From NCBI GenBank assembly GCA_016871315.1, contig VFZE01000023.1, forward strand, positions 25,426 through 89,425: a stretch of DNA of 64,000 bases. The letters run 5' to 3'. A program made the position numbers and the translations under genes. Within the stretch, counting starts at the first letter, position 1. Every line of letters begins with the position of its first letter. Shown here piece by piece: positions 35,051-48,831 of the stretch. The notes under the pieces were generated by a model that worked only from the letters and a program-made list of their open reading frames with translations, did not search any database and was not told the origin of the DNA. The stretch is from Acidimicrobiia bacterium. GTDB lineage: Bacteria; Acidobacteriota; Terriglobia; Bryobacterales; Bryobacteraceae.

Positions 35051-36946
35051 CTACCGGATCGCCGCGCTGAGGCCGATGACAGCCCAGGAGGTGGCGGCGG
35101 CGGAAATGAACTGGTCGCGCCCGTGCGGAAAGCCGTAATCAAAGTAAGGTTGAAAGCCAAACCCGCGCCGGCGAACGTACCAGGAGCCGTCATCGAGTTG
35201 CGTCTTCAACAGGAAGTCGACGCCCTTCCTGTACGCCGGTTGCGATGCGGCGATTGCGGCCCCATCGTTCAAGGCGTAAAGCGCCTGACCTGTAGCGTAG
35301 GCGTCGCTCTGCATCGCCGGAAGTTGCGACCAGCCGCCGTCCGGTTTTTGGGCCGCCAGTATCGGCTGCGCGAGCTTGGAAAGCTCCGCCGCCGGAGCGC
35401 CCGCCCACTTCAGGCCCAGCACGCGGAAGGCGTCGTCCTGCGATCCGTGGGATTCCGCTTTCCGCAGAAACGCCGCGGCGCGCGCAACGCGGTCCTGCCA
35501 TTCCAGTTGGCGTCCGGGAGGCATATAGGCGCCCGCGCCACGGACGACCAGCGCCGTCCACTTGATGGCGCCATTGCCAAGCGGAGGACGGACGTCGGTG
35601 ATGTTCCAGCTTCCATCGGGCCTCTGGTAGCGCGCCAGGCAAAGCGCAGCCGCGTCGGTGATTGCGGAATACGGCGCGCCTTCCGCGGCCATTCCCGCCA
35701 GCCCGTAGGCGACGTTGGCGATCCACCCGCCCACCGAACCGATCCCCTGTTGGAAGTTCTCGCGCTCCGGCGACCAGACCGAAACAGTGGCCTTGGTCGG
35801 GTGTGCCGCGAGCGACTCGTCGACCGCGACGCCTTTTCCTCTCACCGCGGCGACCGCCATCGCTTCGAGAGACTGGTTGTGGCAGGAGATGCACCCGGTC
35901 TTGGAAAAGAACTTCGGACTGGCGGGTTGCAGGAGTGCGACGGCCTGCGTTGCAGCTTCGCGCGCCTGCTGAGGCTTTGCGCGCGGCGTGGGCATTGGCT
36001 TGGGGCCGCCTGGCTTGGCGCCCCGCTGCCGTAACAGCGCCGTAATATCGCTTTCGCCCTGAAGCAGCGCCCAATCGAGCGCCGTGGAGCCTTCGTTGTC
36101 CGTGAGGTTCGGATCGGCCCCTCGACTCAGCAAGAGTTCGACCACTGCTTTCGACGGCGGGTCCGCGGCCGCCGCCAGAATCAGAGGTGTGTGCCCCCCT
36201 GAACCCTTGGCGTTGACATCAGCGCCCCTCTCAAGCAGTGTCCGGACACCGCCGAGGTTCCTCGAAAAAGCCGCCAGCCCGACGGGCGGCAATGCCAAAG
36301 TCACATATTGAACTTGCTTGTTCGGATCGGCGCCCGCATCGAGAAGCCGGCCCACGAGCTCTCCGTCCCCGCGAAACGCTCCGAACCACAGCGGCGCCAC
36401 GCCAAACTGCCTCATCATCGCTAGGTTCCACCCGTGCGCTCGTAACTCTGCGAGCGCTTCCCCGTCGCCCTCAAATAGCGGCAGGTCGAGCTTTTGCGCG
36501 CGGTGCGCCTCACTTCTGCGCAACAGCTGCCCCGGCGCGGCGAGCAGTTTCGCGGCCTCCTCGCCTCCATCGCGGAGCAGAGCCAGGTCGAGTGCTGTCA
36601 TGCCCATCTTGTTCTTGGCATTGCGATCGGCGTTGCGCGCCAGAAGGAACCGGACCTTGCCTGGCTCGCCCGTCGCCCACATCAGGGCCGTCGAGCCGCC
36701 CTTGGCAGTCGCGTTCACGTCGGCTCCCTTGTCGGCGAGCAGCTTCATGCAACTCTCGGACGCATACAGCGTGGCGTGCATTAGAGCCGTGGCGTCCTGG
36801 TCGTCACGGGAATTCGGATCGGCTCCAGCCCTGAGCATCGCCTCGACGGCTTTCACGTCATCCTTGCGGATGGCTTCGAAAAGTGGCGGCGCAGCGTTTG
36901 CCTCGCCCAAGAAACATAGCACCATGATGGACACAGCCCAGCGCAT
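35051..36946 (-). CDS. Secreted ankyrin-repeat / c-haem / squalene-cyclase-like fusion protein
   Basis: 631 residues. A signal peptide (MRWAVSIMVLCFLGEANA) is followed by about seven ankyrin repeats to residue ~310 (AMLRAGADPNSRDDQDATAL and GADVNAKGSGGHTPLILAA). A Pro-rich linker leads to a single haem motif TGCISCHNQS at about 347. The C-terminal half has QW-like repeats of the prenyltransferase/squalene-oxidase fold (CLARYQRPDGSWNI, AQKPDGGWSQL, KTQLDDGSWYV). Catalytic acid motifs of true terpene cyclases are not evident. The function is unknown; a periplasmic redox-linked scaffold or enzyme is possible. Confidence 0.88.
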   Translation of the reverse strand: MRWAVSIMVLCFLGEANAAPPLFEAIRKDDVKAVEAMLRAGADPNSRDDQDATALMHATLYASESCMKLLADKGADVNATAKGGSTALMWATGEPGKVRFLLARNADRNAKNKMGMTALDLALLRDGGEEAAKLLAAPGQLLRRSEAHRAQKLDLPLFEGDGEALAELRAHGWNLAMMRQFGVAPLWFGAFRGDGELVGRLLDAGADPNKQVQYVTLALPPVGLAAFSRNLGGVRTLLERGADVNAKGSGGHTPLILAAAADPPSKAVVELLLSRGADPNLTDNEGSTALDWALLQGESDITALLRQRGAKPGGPKPMPTPRAKPQQAREAATQAVALLQPASPKFFSKTGCISCHNQSLEAMAVAAVRGKGVAVDESLAAHPTKATVSVWSPERENFQQGIGSVGGWIANVAYGLAGMAAEGAPYSAITDAAALCLARYQRPDGSWNITDVRPPLGNGAIKWTALVVRGAGAYMPPGRQLEWQDRVARAAAFLRKAESHGSQDDAFRVLGLKWAGAPAAELSKLAQPILAAQKPDGGWSQLPAMQSDAYATGQALYALNDGAAIAASQPAYRKGVDFLLKTQLDDGSWYVRRRGFGFQPYFDYGFPHGRDQFISAAATSWAVIGLSAAIR

Positions 36947-37228
36947 GTCAAAGTCCCCTTCCCGCCGAGGCCAACACAGGCGCCGGTCGATCAGTCATGA
37001 GATTCAAACAGGGATCCCCTCTTTCGGGTCCGGTTCAGGACGAATGTACATCCGTCCGCACCCGGGCGTCAATGCCGACACGAGTCTTCTTGTTCCATTG
37101 GCCCGGTTAGACGAGCGTGGTTTCCGGGTGAACGGCGGCCAGTGCCCTGTCCAACGTGGCAAGAAGGAAGCCCCGTTAGGGATTGGTGGGCAGGAGTTTG
37201 CCATAGGTCCAGCTGGTAGAATCCGCCT
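36947..37228. other. Intergenic region between divergent genes
   Basis: About 280 bases with no supported gene. It holds the 20-base palindrome at 37038-37057. On the minus strand a stretch near 37090-37160 reads LLATLDRALAAVHPETTLV followed by a stop, which could be a gene remnant or chance. Confidence 0.4.
37038..37057. promoter_or_regulatory. 20-base near-perfect palindrome, candidate operator
   Basis: GGACGAATGTACATCCGTCC matches its own reverse complement at 18 of 20 positions, with the core ATGTACAT. It lies 92 bases upstream of the ankyrin fusion gene (minus) and 172 bases upstream of the esterase gene (plus), so it could serve either promoter. No matching regulator gene is adjacent. 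Confidence 0.4.
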
Positions 37229-38080
37229 ATGCGGATCATGCTCTGCTTCTTGATTTCGGCTCTTGTTGCCGCGCAGGAGCCCTTTCCACTTTGGCAAGGG
37301 AAGGCGCCGCTCGCGCAGGGGGATGCGCGCGAGGATATTCCCACGCTGACGCCTTATCTGCCCGCGCGGGGTCCGCGGCCAAGCTCGGCGGTGATCGTCT
37401 GTCCTGGGGGCGGCTACCGCAACCTGGCGATGGATCATGAGGGCAAGCAGATCGCGCAGTGGTTGAACTCGCTGAACATCGCGGCGTTTGTGCTGCAATA
37501 CCGGCTGGGGCCGAAATACAACCATCCGGCGCAGCTTCAGGACGCGCAGCGCGCCATCCGCACCGTGCGCGCGCGGGCGGCGGAGTTTCACATCGACTCG
37601 AACCGCACGGGGATCTGGGGCTTTTCGGCGGGGGGCCACCTGGCATCGACGGCTTCGACACATTTCGACAGGGGTAACGGTTCGGCGCCGGATCCGATCG
37701 ACCGGGAATCGTCGCGGCCGGACTTTGCGATCCTGGCCTACCCGGTGATCAGCTTCACGACCGAGTTCACGCATCAGGGGTCGAAGAGGAACCTGTTGGG
37801 GGAGAACCCGGCGCCGGAACTTATGCAGCTGCTTTCGAATGAGTTGCAGGTGACCAAAGACACACCGCCGACCTTTTTGTTCCACACGAACGAAGACACG
37901 GGGGTTCCGCCGGAGAACTCGGTGCTTTACTATTTGGCGCTGCGCAAGGCGAAGGTGCCGGCGGAGATGCATATCTTTGAAAAAGGACGGCACGGCGTAG
38001 GGCTTGCGCCGACCGACGCGACGCTTTCGGCGTGGCCACCGATACTGGCCGGCTGGCTCCGGACGCGTGGCCTACTGTGA
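37229..38080 (+). CDS. Secreted alpha/beta hydrolase (acetylxylan esterase-like)
   Basis: 283 residues with signal peptide MRIMLCFLISALVAAQ. VIVCPGGGYRNLAMDHEG carries the oxyanion motif, GIWGFSAGGHLAS the nucleophile Ser at about residue 133, FLFHTNEDTGVPPENS the Asp, and HIFEKGRHGVGLAPTD the His. The layout matches the BD-FAE/acetylxylan esterase group acting on plant polysaccharide esters. Catalytic triad complete. Followed by the metK promoter region; no cotranscription is needed. A second nearby hydrolase of related fold (34116-34527) is broken. Confidence 0.9.
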   Translation: MRIMLCFLISALVAAQEPFPLWQGKAPLAQGDAREDIPTLTPYLPARGPRPSSAVIVCPGGGYRNLAMDHEGKQIAQWLNSLNIAAFVLQYRLGPKYNHPAQLQDAQRAIRTVRARAAEFHIDSNRTGIWGFSAGGHLASTASTHFDRGNGSAPDPIDRESSRPDFAILAYPVISFTTEFTHQGSKRNLLGENPAPELMQLLSNELQVTKDTPPTFLFHTNEDTGVPPENSVLYYLALRKAKVPAEMHIFEKGRHGVGLAPTDATLSAWPPILAGWLRTRGLL

Positions 38081-38082
38081 GA

Positions 38083-38111
38083 TTGACGGACCAGGGGGTG
38101 TCCGTTAGACT
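38083..38111 (+). promoter_or_regulatory. Sigma70-type promoter of metK
   Basis: TTGACG at 38083-38088 and TAGACT at 38106-38111 are separated by exactly 17 bases. The -35 matches 5 of 6 and the -10 matches 4 of 6, including the three most conserved positions. Transcription would begin near 38118, leaving a leader of about 85 bases before metK. Confidence 0.6.
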
Positions 38112-38117
38112 AGAGGG

Positions 38118-38202
38118 GTTGGATTTCCTCCCGGTTTTCCACCCTTGTCCCCGGAAGAATTAAGAATGCGGGACAAAAGCGCCTAGAAGGAGGGCTGAGA
38201 AG
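38118..38202 (+). promoter_or_regulatory. Structured 5' leader of metK
   Basis: The leader contains a perfect 7-bp stem TTGTCCC/GGGACAA (38145-38151 with 38170-38176). It also contains a CCTCC (38127-38131) that can pair with the GGAGG of the ribosome site (38189-38193). The two pairings could compete and so control translation. It does not match the SAM-I, SMK or SAH riboswitch cores I know. Confidence 0.35.
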
Positions 38203-39369
38203 TTGGCTGACGGCATGCGACACATATTTACATCGGAATCGGTGACCGAGGGACACCCGGACAAGATCGCCGACCAGGTATCGGATTCGGTATTGGACGC
38301 GGTGCTGGAGCAGGACCCGGCGAGCCGGGTGGCGTGCGAGGTTCTGGTCACGACGGGACTGTGCGTGGTGGCGGGTGAGATCACGACGAAGGCGGTCATC
38401 AACGTTTCGCAGATTGCGCGGCGCGTGATCTGCGACATCGGCTACGATGACGCCGCCTATGGCTACGACGGCAACACGTGCGGCATTCTGAACGCGATTC
38501 AGACACAGTCGCCCGATATTTCGATGGGCGTGGACACGGGTGGCGCGGGCGATCAGGGGTTGATGTTCGGGTACGCCTGCAACGAAACCGAAGAGCTGAT
38601 GCCGCTGCCGATTCTGCTGGCGCACAAGCTGGTAAAGAAGCTGAGCGATGTGCGGCGCAGCGGCGAGCTGAATTTCCTGCGCGCCGATGGGAAGTCGCAG
38701 GTGAGCGTGGAGTATGCCGGGGACCAGCCGGTGCGGCTGGACGCGGTGGTGATTTCGACGCAGCATGCGGAGATGGATATCGATGAGTTGCGCAAGAAGG
38801 TGAAGAAGCATATCATCGACCCGGTTGTGCCGGCGGATATGGTGGATTCCGGGACGAAGTTCCACATCAATCCGACGGGGCGCTTCGTGATCGGCGGACC
38901 GCACGGCGATACGGGACTCACCGGGCGGAAGATTATTGTGGATACCTACGGCGGGATGGGCCGTCACGGCGGCGGGGCGTTTTCCGGGAAGGACCCGACG
39001 AAAGTGGACCGCTCGGCCTGCTACATGGCGCGCTACGTGGCGAAGAACCTGGTGGCGGCGGGCCTGGCGCGGCGCTGCGAGGTGCAGCTGGCCTACGCGA
39101 TCGGCGTGGCCGAGCCGGTTTCGGTGCGCGTGGAGACGTTCGGAACGGGGCAGTTGAGCGAGGAGCGGCTGGTTAGGCTGGTGCGCGACCATTTCACGCT
39201 GACGCCGAAGGGCATGATCGAGCATTTGAAGCTGCGGCGGCCGATTTACCGGGCCACCGCCGCGTTCGGGCACTTCGGCCGGACGGAGGAAAGCTTCACG
39301 TGGGAGGCGACGGACAAGGCCGAGCCGCTGCGGGAGGCCGCCGGCGCCGCAGTGGGCGCGCGAGGATAA
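38203..39369 (+). CDS. metK: S-adenosylmethionine synthase
   Basis: 388 residues. It makes SAM from methionine and ATP. The start is a TTG at 38203, ten bases after AAGGAGG; the first ATG (38215) is 22 bases away, too far, though [19 protein letters not shown] after it is the conserved N-terminus. The signatures [13 protein letters not shown] and [19 protein letters not shown] are intact. It is followed 24 bases later by ahcY, so both ends of the methyl cycle are made together. It has its own promoter and a structured leader. Confidence 0.97.
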   Translation: MADGMRHIFTSESVTEGHPDKIADQVSDSVLDAVLEQDPASRVACEVLVTTGLCVVAGEITTKAVINVSQIARRVICDIGYDDAAYGYDGNTCGILNAIQTQSPDISMGVDTGGAGDQGLMFGYACNETEELMPLPILLAHKLVKKLSDVRRSGELNFLRADGKSQVSVEYAGDQPVRLDAVVISTQHAEMDIDELRKKVKKHIIDPVVPADMVDSGTKFHINPTGRFVIGGPHGDTGLTGRKIIVDTYGGMGRHGGGAFSGKDPTKVDRSACYMARYVAKNLVAAGLARRCEVQLAYAIGVAEPVSVRVETFGTGQLSEERLVRLVRDHFTLTPKGMIEHLKLRRPIYRATAAFGHFGRTEESFTWEATDKAEPLREAAGAAVGARG

Positions 39370-40672
<1,303 letters not shown>

Positions 40673-40674
<2 letters not shown>

Positions 40675-40745
40675 CCCGCAAAGGGCCGGTCGCGGCCCTC
40701 GACACAGGTAGGCAACGGCCGCGGCCAGGCTCCGTTTTGCGGGCT
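40673..40745 (+). ncRNA. Structured RNA element between ahcY and tig
   Basis: A perfect 10-bp stem AGCCCGCAAA (40673-40682) / TTTGCGGGCT (40736-40745) closes a 53-base interior. This contains a second hairpin GGGCC/GGCCC (40683-40687 with 40694-40698) and a GC-rich third segment. The stem begins in the ahcY stop codon and ends 9 bases before the tig ribosome site (AAGGAG). No U-run follows, so it is not a standard terminator. It may be a leader element of tig or a processing/stability structure. Confidence 0.45.
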
Positions 40746-40764
40746 GTTACTAGAAGGAGATTTG

Positions 40765-42066
40765 GTGAGCGCAGAGCAGGAGTGCAAACGCACGCTGGAA
40801 TTCACGGTTTCCGCGGAAGAGGTGGAAACGGAAACGGCGCGCGTAGTGGGAGAGTTGCAGAAGAAGGTGCGTCTGCCGGGCTTCCGGCCCGGTAAGGCGC
40901 CGGCTTCGATCATCCGCAGCCGGTTTGCCAGCGACATCCGCCAGGAGGTGATCGACGCGATCGTGCCGCGGGTGTTTCACCAGCGTACCGAGCGCGACAA
41001 CTTGCGGGTAGTGGGCAGCCCGGGCGTAACGGAGATGCGCTTTGAAAAGGGCGAGCCGATGCAGTTCACGGTGGAGTTCGAAGTGGCGCCGGAGATCGAG
41101 CTGGGCGAATACCGCGGGCTGACGGTGCCCTATGACGAACCAACGGTGAGCGCGGAGGAGGTAGAGGAGCGGCTGGAGCAGTTGCGGGAGGCGAAGGCGG
41201 AGTACGTCAACGTGGACCCGCGTCCGGTGGCCGATGGCGATCACGCGGTGGTGTCGCTGCGGTCCGTGGAGGGCGTTGAGGGCGATCCGATCACCAACGA
41301 CGAGATGATCCTGCACATCGGCAGCGCCGACACGATGGTCGAGTTCAACGAGAATCTACTGGGGATGGCGCCGGAGGAGGAGAAGGAGTTCGAGGTCAGC
41401 TATCCGGAGAACTACGGCGCCGAGCGTCTGGCGGGCAAGCGGGTGAAGTTTCATGTGACGCTGAAGGGGTTGCGGAAGAAGGAGCTGCCGGAGCTGAACG
41501 ACGAGTTCGCCGGCGAAGTGGGCGATTTCCGGGACATGGAAGAGTTGCGGGAAGAGGTCCGCAAGTCGATGCTGGCCGACCGCGAACAGGCGGCGCAGAC
41601 CGAGGCGAAGAACAAGCTGGTGGATGTACTGGTGGAGGCGCACCAGTTTCCGGTGCCGGAGGCGTTCATCGAGCGGCAGATCGAGGTGAACCTGGAGTCG
41701 CGGATCCGCGAGCTGGCGATGCAGGGCGTCGATCCGCGGTCGTTGAAGATCGACTGGCAGAAGGTGAAGGAGTCGCAGCGCGAGCCGGCGATGCGCGATG
41801 TGAAGGCATCGCTGCTTTTGGACCGCATCGGAGACCGGGAAGCGATCGAGACGCTGACTGATGAAGTGGACCGGGAGATTCACCGGATGGCGAAGCAGCT
41901 GCGGGAAACGCCGGCGGCGCTGCGGATGCGGCTGGAAAAGGACGGCAGCCTGCGGAGGCTGGCGAACCGGATCCGGACCGAGAAGGTGCTGTCGTTCCTT
42001 TTCGAGAATGCGCGCAAGGTGGCGCCCGAGTTGGCCGAGGAAAAGGCGGAAGAAGCGGCCGAGTGA
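40765..42066 (+). CDS. tig: Trigger factor (ribosome-associated chaperone/PPIase)
   Basis: 433 residues from GTG 40765, five bases after AAGGAG; an in-frame TTG three bases earlier is too close to that site. The ribosome-docking loop GFRPGKAPASII is at about residues 42-53. An FKBP-type domain follows at about 150-240 (DGDHAVVSL to FHVTLKGLRKKELPEL), then the helical arms. It folds nascent chains at the ribosome exit. Usual order is tig-clpP-clpX; here clpX follows directly after 195 bases with its own promoter. Confidence 0.96.
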   Translation: MSAEQECKRTLEFTVSAEEVETETARVVGELQKKVRLPGFRPGKAPASIIRSRFASDIRQEVIDAIVPRVFHQRTERDNLRVVGSPGVTEMRFEKGEPMQFTVEFEVAPEIELGEYRGLTVPYDEPTVSAEEVEERLEQLREAKAEYVNVDPRPVADGDHAVVSLRSVEGVEGDPITNDEMILHIGSADTMVEFNENLLGMAPEEEKEFEVSYPENYGAERLAGKRVKFHVTLKGLRKKELPELNDEFAGEVGDFRDMEELREEVRKSMLADREQAAQTEAKNKLVDVLVEAHQFPVPEAFIERQIEVNLESRIRELAMQGVDPRSLKIDWQKVKESQREPAMRDVKASLLLDRIGDREAIETLTDEVDREIHRMAKQLRETPAALRMRLEKDGSLRRLANRIRTEKVLSFLFENARKVAPELAEEKAEEAAE

Positions 42067-42093
42067 GCGCGGCCCGGGGCAATGTGGAAGCTA

Positions 42094-42131
42094 CTGGGTC
42101 CTAAGCAGTTAGGGGTACATTTAGGACCTAG
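42094..42131 (+). terminator. Inverted repeat after tig, possible terminator or mRNA-end hairpin
   Basis: CTGGGTCCTAA (42094-42104) pairs with TTAGGACCTAG (42121-42131) over 11 bases with one G-U pair, loop 16 bases. It lies 28 bases after the tig stop. No T-run follows, so termination would be weak or Rho-dependent. Confidence 0.4.
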
Positions 42132-42169
42132 CACGAAAAGGTCCTGTATCTTTACCCTCATATTCGGGA

Positions 42170-42198
42170 TTGCCAGTTGCGCTCACTCAAGGGATAAT
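42170..42198 (+). promoter_or_regulatory. Sigma70-type promoter of clpX
   Basis: TTGCCA (42170-42175) and GATAAT (42193-42198) with 17-base spacing. The -10 matches 5 of 6. Start of transcription near 42205 would give a leader of about 57 bases to the clpX TTG. Confidence 0.6.
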
Positions 42199-42261
42199 GG
42201 GGACGTAAGGAATCATTATTAGACCCGCCATGAACAGAAAGCTTCTGGGAGGGGGAATTCA

Positions 42262-43524
<1,263 letters not shown>

Positions 43525-43530
43525 ACATTT

Positions 43531-43545
43531 CCGGCGGTTCGCCGG
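43531..43545 (+). terminator. Short GC hairpin after clpX
   Basis: CCGGCG-GTT-CGCCGG forms a 6-bp stem 7 bases after the clpX stop, without a T-run. Weak, possibly part of a Rho-dependent end. Confidence 0.25.
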
Positions 43546-43624
43546 GTCCGCTCATCCGGTGATGCCGCCACGGCGCTGGAGTGATGCCCGCATCCGGCAG
43601 TTCGGGGGTTCTCAAGAATAAACC

Positions 43625-46030
43625 ATGACTACATCCAAGGAAAAACCAGAAACCAGGCGCTTGCCAATGATGCCCATCCGGGATGTGGTCATCTTTCCGC
43701 ACATGATGACGCCGTTCGTGGTGGGCCGCGAGTCGAGCGTGCGCGCGCTGGAAGACGCGATGGCGGGCGACAAGAAGATTTTCCTGGCGACGCAGCACGA
43801 CGCGAGCGTGGATGAACCGAGTCCGGAGGAGATTTATACCGTCGGCACGGTGGCTAATATCGTGCAGAGTTTGAAGCTGCCCGATGGGAACATCAAGGTG
43901 CTGGTGGAGGGCGTGGAGCGCGGCAAGATCGTGTCGGTGACCGATGATGACGGTTACTTCCGGGCGGTGGTGCGCACGTTCCATTTCAAGGTGGACCAGG
44001 GGCCGCAGCTGGAAGCGCTCACCGGGCGCGTGCAGACGTTGTTTGAGCAGTACGTGAAGCTGAGCCAGAATCTCAACTACGAGACGATGATCGCCGCCAT
44101 CCGCGTGGACGATCCGGGCAAGCTCGCCGACACGGTGGGCGCCAACTTGCAGCTCACGATTGAGGAGAAGCAGGAACTGCTGGAGATTTTCGATCCGGTG
44201 GACCGGCTGACGCGCGTTGCCGAGATGCTCGACATCGAAATCGAGAAGCTGAACATGGACCGGGCGATTCAGGGCCGCGTGAAGCGGCAGATGGAGCGCG
44301 CCCAGAAAGAGTATTACCTCAACGAGAAGATTAAGGCGATCCAGAAGGAACTGGGCCGGGGCGAGAAGAGCGAATTCGATGAATTGAAGAAGAAGATCGA
44401 AGCCGCGGGAATGCCGCCGGATGCGCGCGAGAAGGCGATGCAGGAGCTGAAGCGGCTGGAGAACATGCCGCCGATGTCGGCCGAGTCGACCGTGTCGCGC
44501 AATTATCTGGACTGGCTGCTGGCGGTGCCGTGGAAGAAGAAGTCGCGCGAGATCCGCGATCTGAAGCATGCCGAGAAGGTTCTGGAACAGGATCATTATG
44601 GGCTGGAGAAGATCAAGGAGCGTATCCTGGAGTTTCTGGCCGTGCGGCGGCTGGTGAAGAATCCGAAGGGCTCGATCCTGTGCTTTGTCGGGCCTCCGGG
44701 CGTGGGTAAGACCTCGCTTGGCATGTCGATCGCCAAGGCGACGGGACGCAAGTTCGTGCGCATGTCGCTGGGCGGCGTGCGCGATGAGGCGGAGATCCGC
44801 GGCCACCGGCGCACCTACATCGGCGCGCTGCCGGGCCAGGTCATACAGATGATGAAGAAGGCGGCGACGAAGAATCCGGTCTTCATGCTGGATGAGATCG
44901 ATAAGATGTCGATGGATTTTCGGGGAGACCCGTCGGCGGCGCTGCTGGAGGTATTGGATCCGGAGCAGAACTGGATGTTCGTGGATCACTACCTGGATGT
45001 TGAGTATGACCTGAGCCAGGTCTTCTTCATCGCCACGGCGAACGTGCTGCACACGATTCCTCCTGCCTTGCAGGACAGGATGGAAGTGATCCGGCTGTCG
45101 GGCTACACGGAACTGGAGAAGATGGAAATCGCCAAGCGGTTCCTGGTGGTGAAGCAGCTGGAGCAGACGGGGCTGACGGCGAGCGAGATCGAGTTTCAGG
45201 ATCCGGGTTTGATGACGCTGGTCCGCAACTACACGCGCGAGGCCGGGGTGCGGAACCTGGAGCGGGAAATCGGCAACGTGTGCCGCAAGATCACGCGGAA
45301 GGTGGTTTCGGCGACGAAGAAGGAAAAGGCGGGCAAGGCGACGATCAACACGCAAAAGGTGGTGGATCTGCTGGGCCCGATGAAATTCCGCGACCTGGAC
45401 GTGGAAAAGAAAAACGAAGTGGGCGCCACGGTGGGTCTGGCATGGACCGAGGTGGGCGGCCAGATTCTGACCACGGAAACGACAACGATGGAAGGGCGCG
45501 GCAAGCTGACGATGACCGGCAAGCTAGGCGACGTGATGCAGGAATCGGCGCAAGCGGCGATGAGCTACGTGCGTTCGCGCGCGCAGTTTCTGGGTCTGCC
45601 GCGCGATTTCTACCGCCACCTGGATATCCACGTGCATGTGCCGGAAGGGGCCATTCCCAAGGATGGGCCGTCGGCCGGCATCACCATCACGACCAGCATT
45701 TGCAGCGCGCTTACCGGTATTCCCGTTCGGGCCGATGTGGCGATGACGGGCGAGATCACGCTGCGCGGCAAGGTGCTGCCGATCGGCGGGATGAAGGAAA
45801 AGCTGCTGGCGGCGCACCGGCATGGGATTCTGGAAGCGGTCCTGCCGCGGGATAACGAAAAGGACCTGCCGGACATTCCGGAGAACATCCGCAAGGACAT
45901 GAAGCTGCATTTCGTCGATTCGATGGATGAAGTGCTGAAGATCGCGCTGGAGCGGCCGATTGAGGTTGCGCCGGTGACGGCGGTGGAGATCGAAGCTCCG
46001 CCGGCGGGCGAGGAAAAGCGGACCCACTAG
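43625..46030 (+). CDS. lon: ATP-dependent protease Lon
   Basis: 801 residues, standard LonA length. The N-terminal substrate-binding domain ([19 protein letters not shown] at about 15-33) is followed by the long coiled region. AAA+ motifs are [12 protein letters not shown] (Walker A, about 357) and [10 protein letters not shown] (Walker B). The catalytic serine is in [10 protein letters not shown] at about 680 and the dyad lysine in [21 protein letters not shown]. It degrades damaged and regulatory proteins in the cytoplasm. It lies 100 bases after clpX; the ribosome site is weak. Confidence 0.98.
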   Translation: MTTSKEKPETRRLPMMPIRDVVIFPHMMTPFVVGRESSVRALEDAMAGDKKIFLATQHDASVDEPSPEEIYTVGTVANIVQSLKLPDGNIKVLVEGVERGKIVSVTDDDGYFRAVVRTFHFKVDQGPQLEALTGRVQTLFEQYVKLSQNLNYETMIAAIRVDDPGKLADTVGANLQLTIEEKQELLEIFDPVDRLTRVAEMLDIEIEKLNMDRAIQGRVKRQMERAQKEYYLNEKIKAIQKELGRGEKSEFDELKKKIEAAGMPPDAREKAMQELKRLENMPPMSAESTVSRNYLDWLLAVPWKKKSREIRDLKHAEKVLEQDHYGLEKIKERILEFLAVRRLVKNPKGSILCFVGPPGVGKTSLGMSIAKATGRKFVRMSLGGVRDEAEIRGHRRTYIGALPGQVIQMMKKAATKNPVFMLDEIDKMSMDFRGDPSAALLEVLDPEQNWMFVDHYLDVEYDLSQVFFIATANVLHTIPPALQDRMEVIRLSGYTELEKMEIAKRFLVVKQLEQTGLTASEIEFQDPGLMTLVRNYTREAGVRNLEREIGNVCRKITRKVVSATKKEKAGKATINTQKVVDLLGPMKFRDLDVEKKNEVGATVGLAWTEVGGQILTTETTTMEGRGKLTMTGKLGDVMQESAQAAMSYVRSRAQFLGLPRDFYRHLDIHVHVPEGAIPKDGPSAGITITTSICSALTGIPVRADVAMTGEITLRGKVLPIGGMKEKLLAAHRHGILEAVLPRDNEKDLPDIPENIRKDMKLHFVDSMDEVLKIALERPIEVAPVTAVEIEAPPAGEEKRTH

Positions 46031-46614
46031 ATTCACTTGGTGGCCGGTAGACAGGTGGCCGGCGTGAAATGTACGGAAGCTCGTTTTATAATAAGTGCAG
46101 CCAGGCCGGAGCAGTTTCCGGAGGAGGATCTTCCGGAGATCGCGTTTCTGGGCAGAAGCAACGTGGGCAAATCGACGCTGCTCAACGCTCTGGTCGGCAG
46201 GAAGGGGCTGGCCCACACGAGTTCAACGCCGGGCCGGACGCAATACATCAATTTCTTCCGGGTTGAAGATCGGTGGTGTTTCGTTGATTTGCCCGGGTAT
46301 GGATATGCGCGGGTTCCCAAGGAGATCGCGCACTCCTGGAAATTCCTGATCGAACAGTATCTGTCCCGCAGGCAGGCTTTGCAGCTCTGTTTTCTGCTGC
46401 TGGATGCGCGGCGGGGCTGGATGGAAAAGGATCTCGAACTTAGCCACTGGCTGCGGAGCCACGGCAGACAGTACATCGTCATTGCGACGAAATTCGACAA
46501 ATTGAAAACTCAGAAGGAAAGACAACGTCAAATGGCCGATCTCCGGGAACACGCCGCTCCTGCGGCGGAGTTGATTCCGTTCTCGGCAGTCACCGGACAG
46601 GGAATGAGGGAAAC

Positions 46615-48149
<1,535 letters not shown>

Positions 48150-48153
<4 letters not shown>

Positions 48154-48818
48154 AGGGCCCGCGCCCGGATTCGAAACAATTCACGGTTGCCGCCGAAGCT
48201 GAGCCGCTTGGCCCAGGCTGAATTCATCTGACCACGTCCGGCGTGTGCCAGCGCGGCCTGATCTACAATCTCGAAACCGGCCTCTTTGTAGCGGGGCGCA
48301 AGTACCGACTTGATGTAATCGGCGGAAAGAGCTTGGAGATTCAAGCGCTCGATCTCGGAACGGTCGCGCACCGGGTCCAAGCCGAGAACTACTTCAAGCG
48401 CTGCGCCGGATTTGGAGATGCGGCGCAGGTTGCGCATCGGGAGCGGCTCGCCCGTTGCTACTGCTCGCAGCAGGCTGCCCCACGGGAATTGCACGTGAAC
48501 CTGGCAGGCGATTCCGTCAAGTTCGGAGGGCAGATGTTCGACGGCCGCCTGCACGAACAGCACGTTCGGCAGACCTCCCTTTTCCGGCCTGCGGTGGATT
48601 CGCTCCGAGATCTTTTCGAGTGGCCGTGGATTGGCGTCTACACCGATGAAGAATTGTGCCGGGTTCAGACGCGCGGAGTGCGCTATGGACAGGCCGCTGC
48701 CGGTGCCGATGTCGATGAGCACGCCCTCAGTAGCCGGGGCGGTGAGGCGTTCCAGCTCTTCCCGAGTGAGTTATCAATTGGTTCTGCCGCGGATCAGAGT
48801 CAGCATAAGCGTCTCCAT
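48150..48818 (-). pseudogene. KamB/NpmA-type 16S rRNA (A1408) methyltransferase gene with in-frame tandem stops
   Basis: The body encodes LIDIGTGSGLSIAHSARLNP, FIGVDANPRPLEKIS, RPEKGGLPNVLFVQAA, VQFPWGSLLRAV and, at the end, NSAWAKRLSFGGNRELFRI. These segments line up with NpmA/KamB, which methylate N1 of A1408 and confer aminoglycoside resistance. Upstream, in the same frame, METLMLTLIRGRTN then TGA-TAA (48776-48771) then LTREELERL align with the NpmA N-terminus, so the two stops interrupt the true gene after about 14 codons. Two compensating single-base shifts would explain this. A shortened protein from a GTG at 48725 is possible but would lack the first strands. Confidence 0.7.
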
Positions 48819-48831
48819 TACCATGATAGGC

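Noticed and set aside
37004..37993. 329-codon minus-strand frame over the esterase
   Set aside because: Antisense to a hydrolase with a complete catalytic triad; Arg/His-rich, no signal or domain.
38118..38202. SAM-I, SMK or SAH riboswitch before metK
   Set aside because: The conserved cores I know for these classes are not present; only a generic hairpin and anti-SD pairing are seen.
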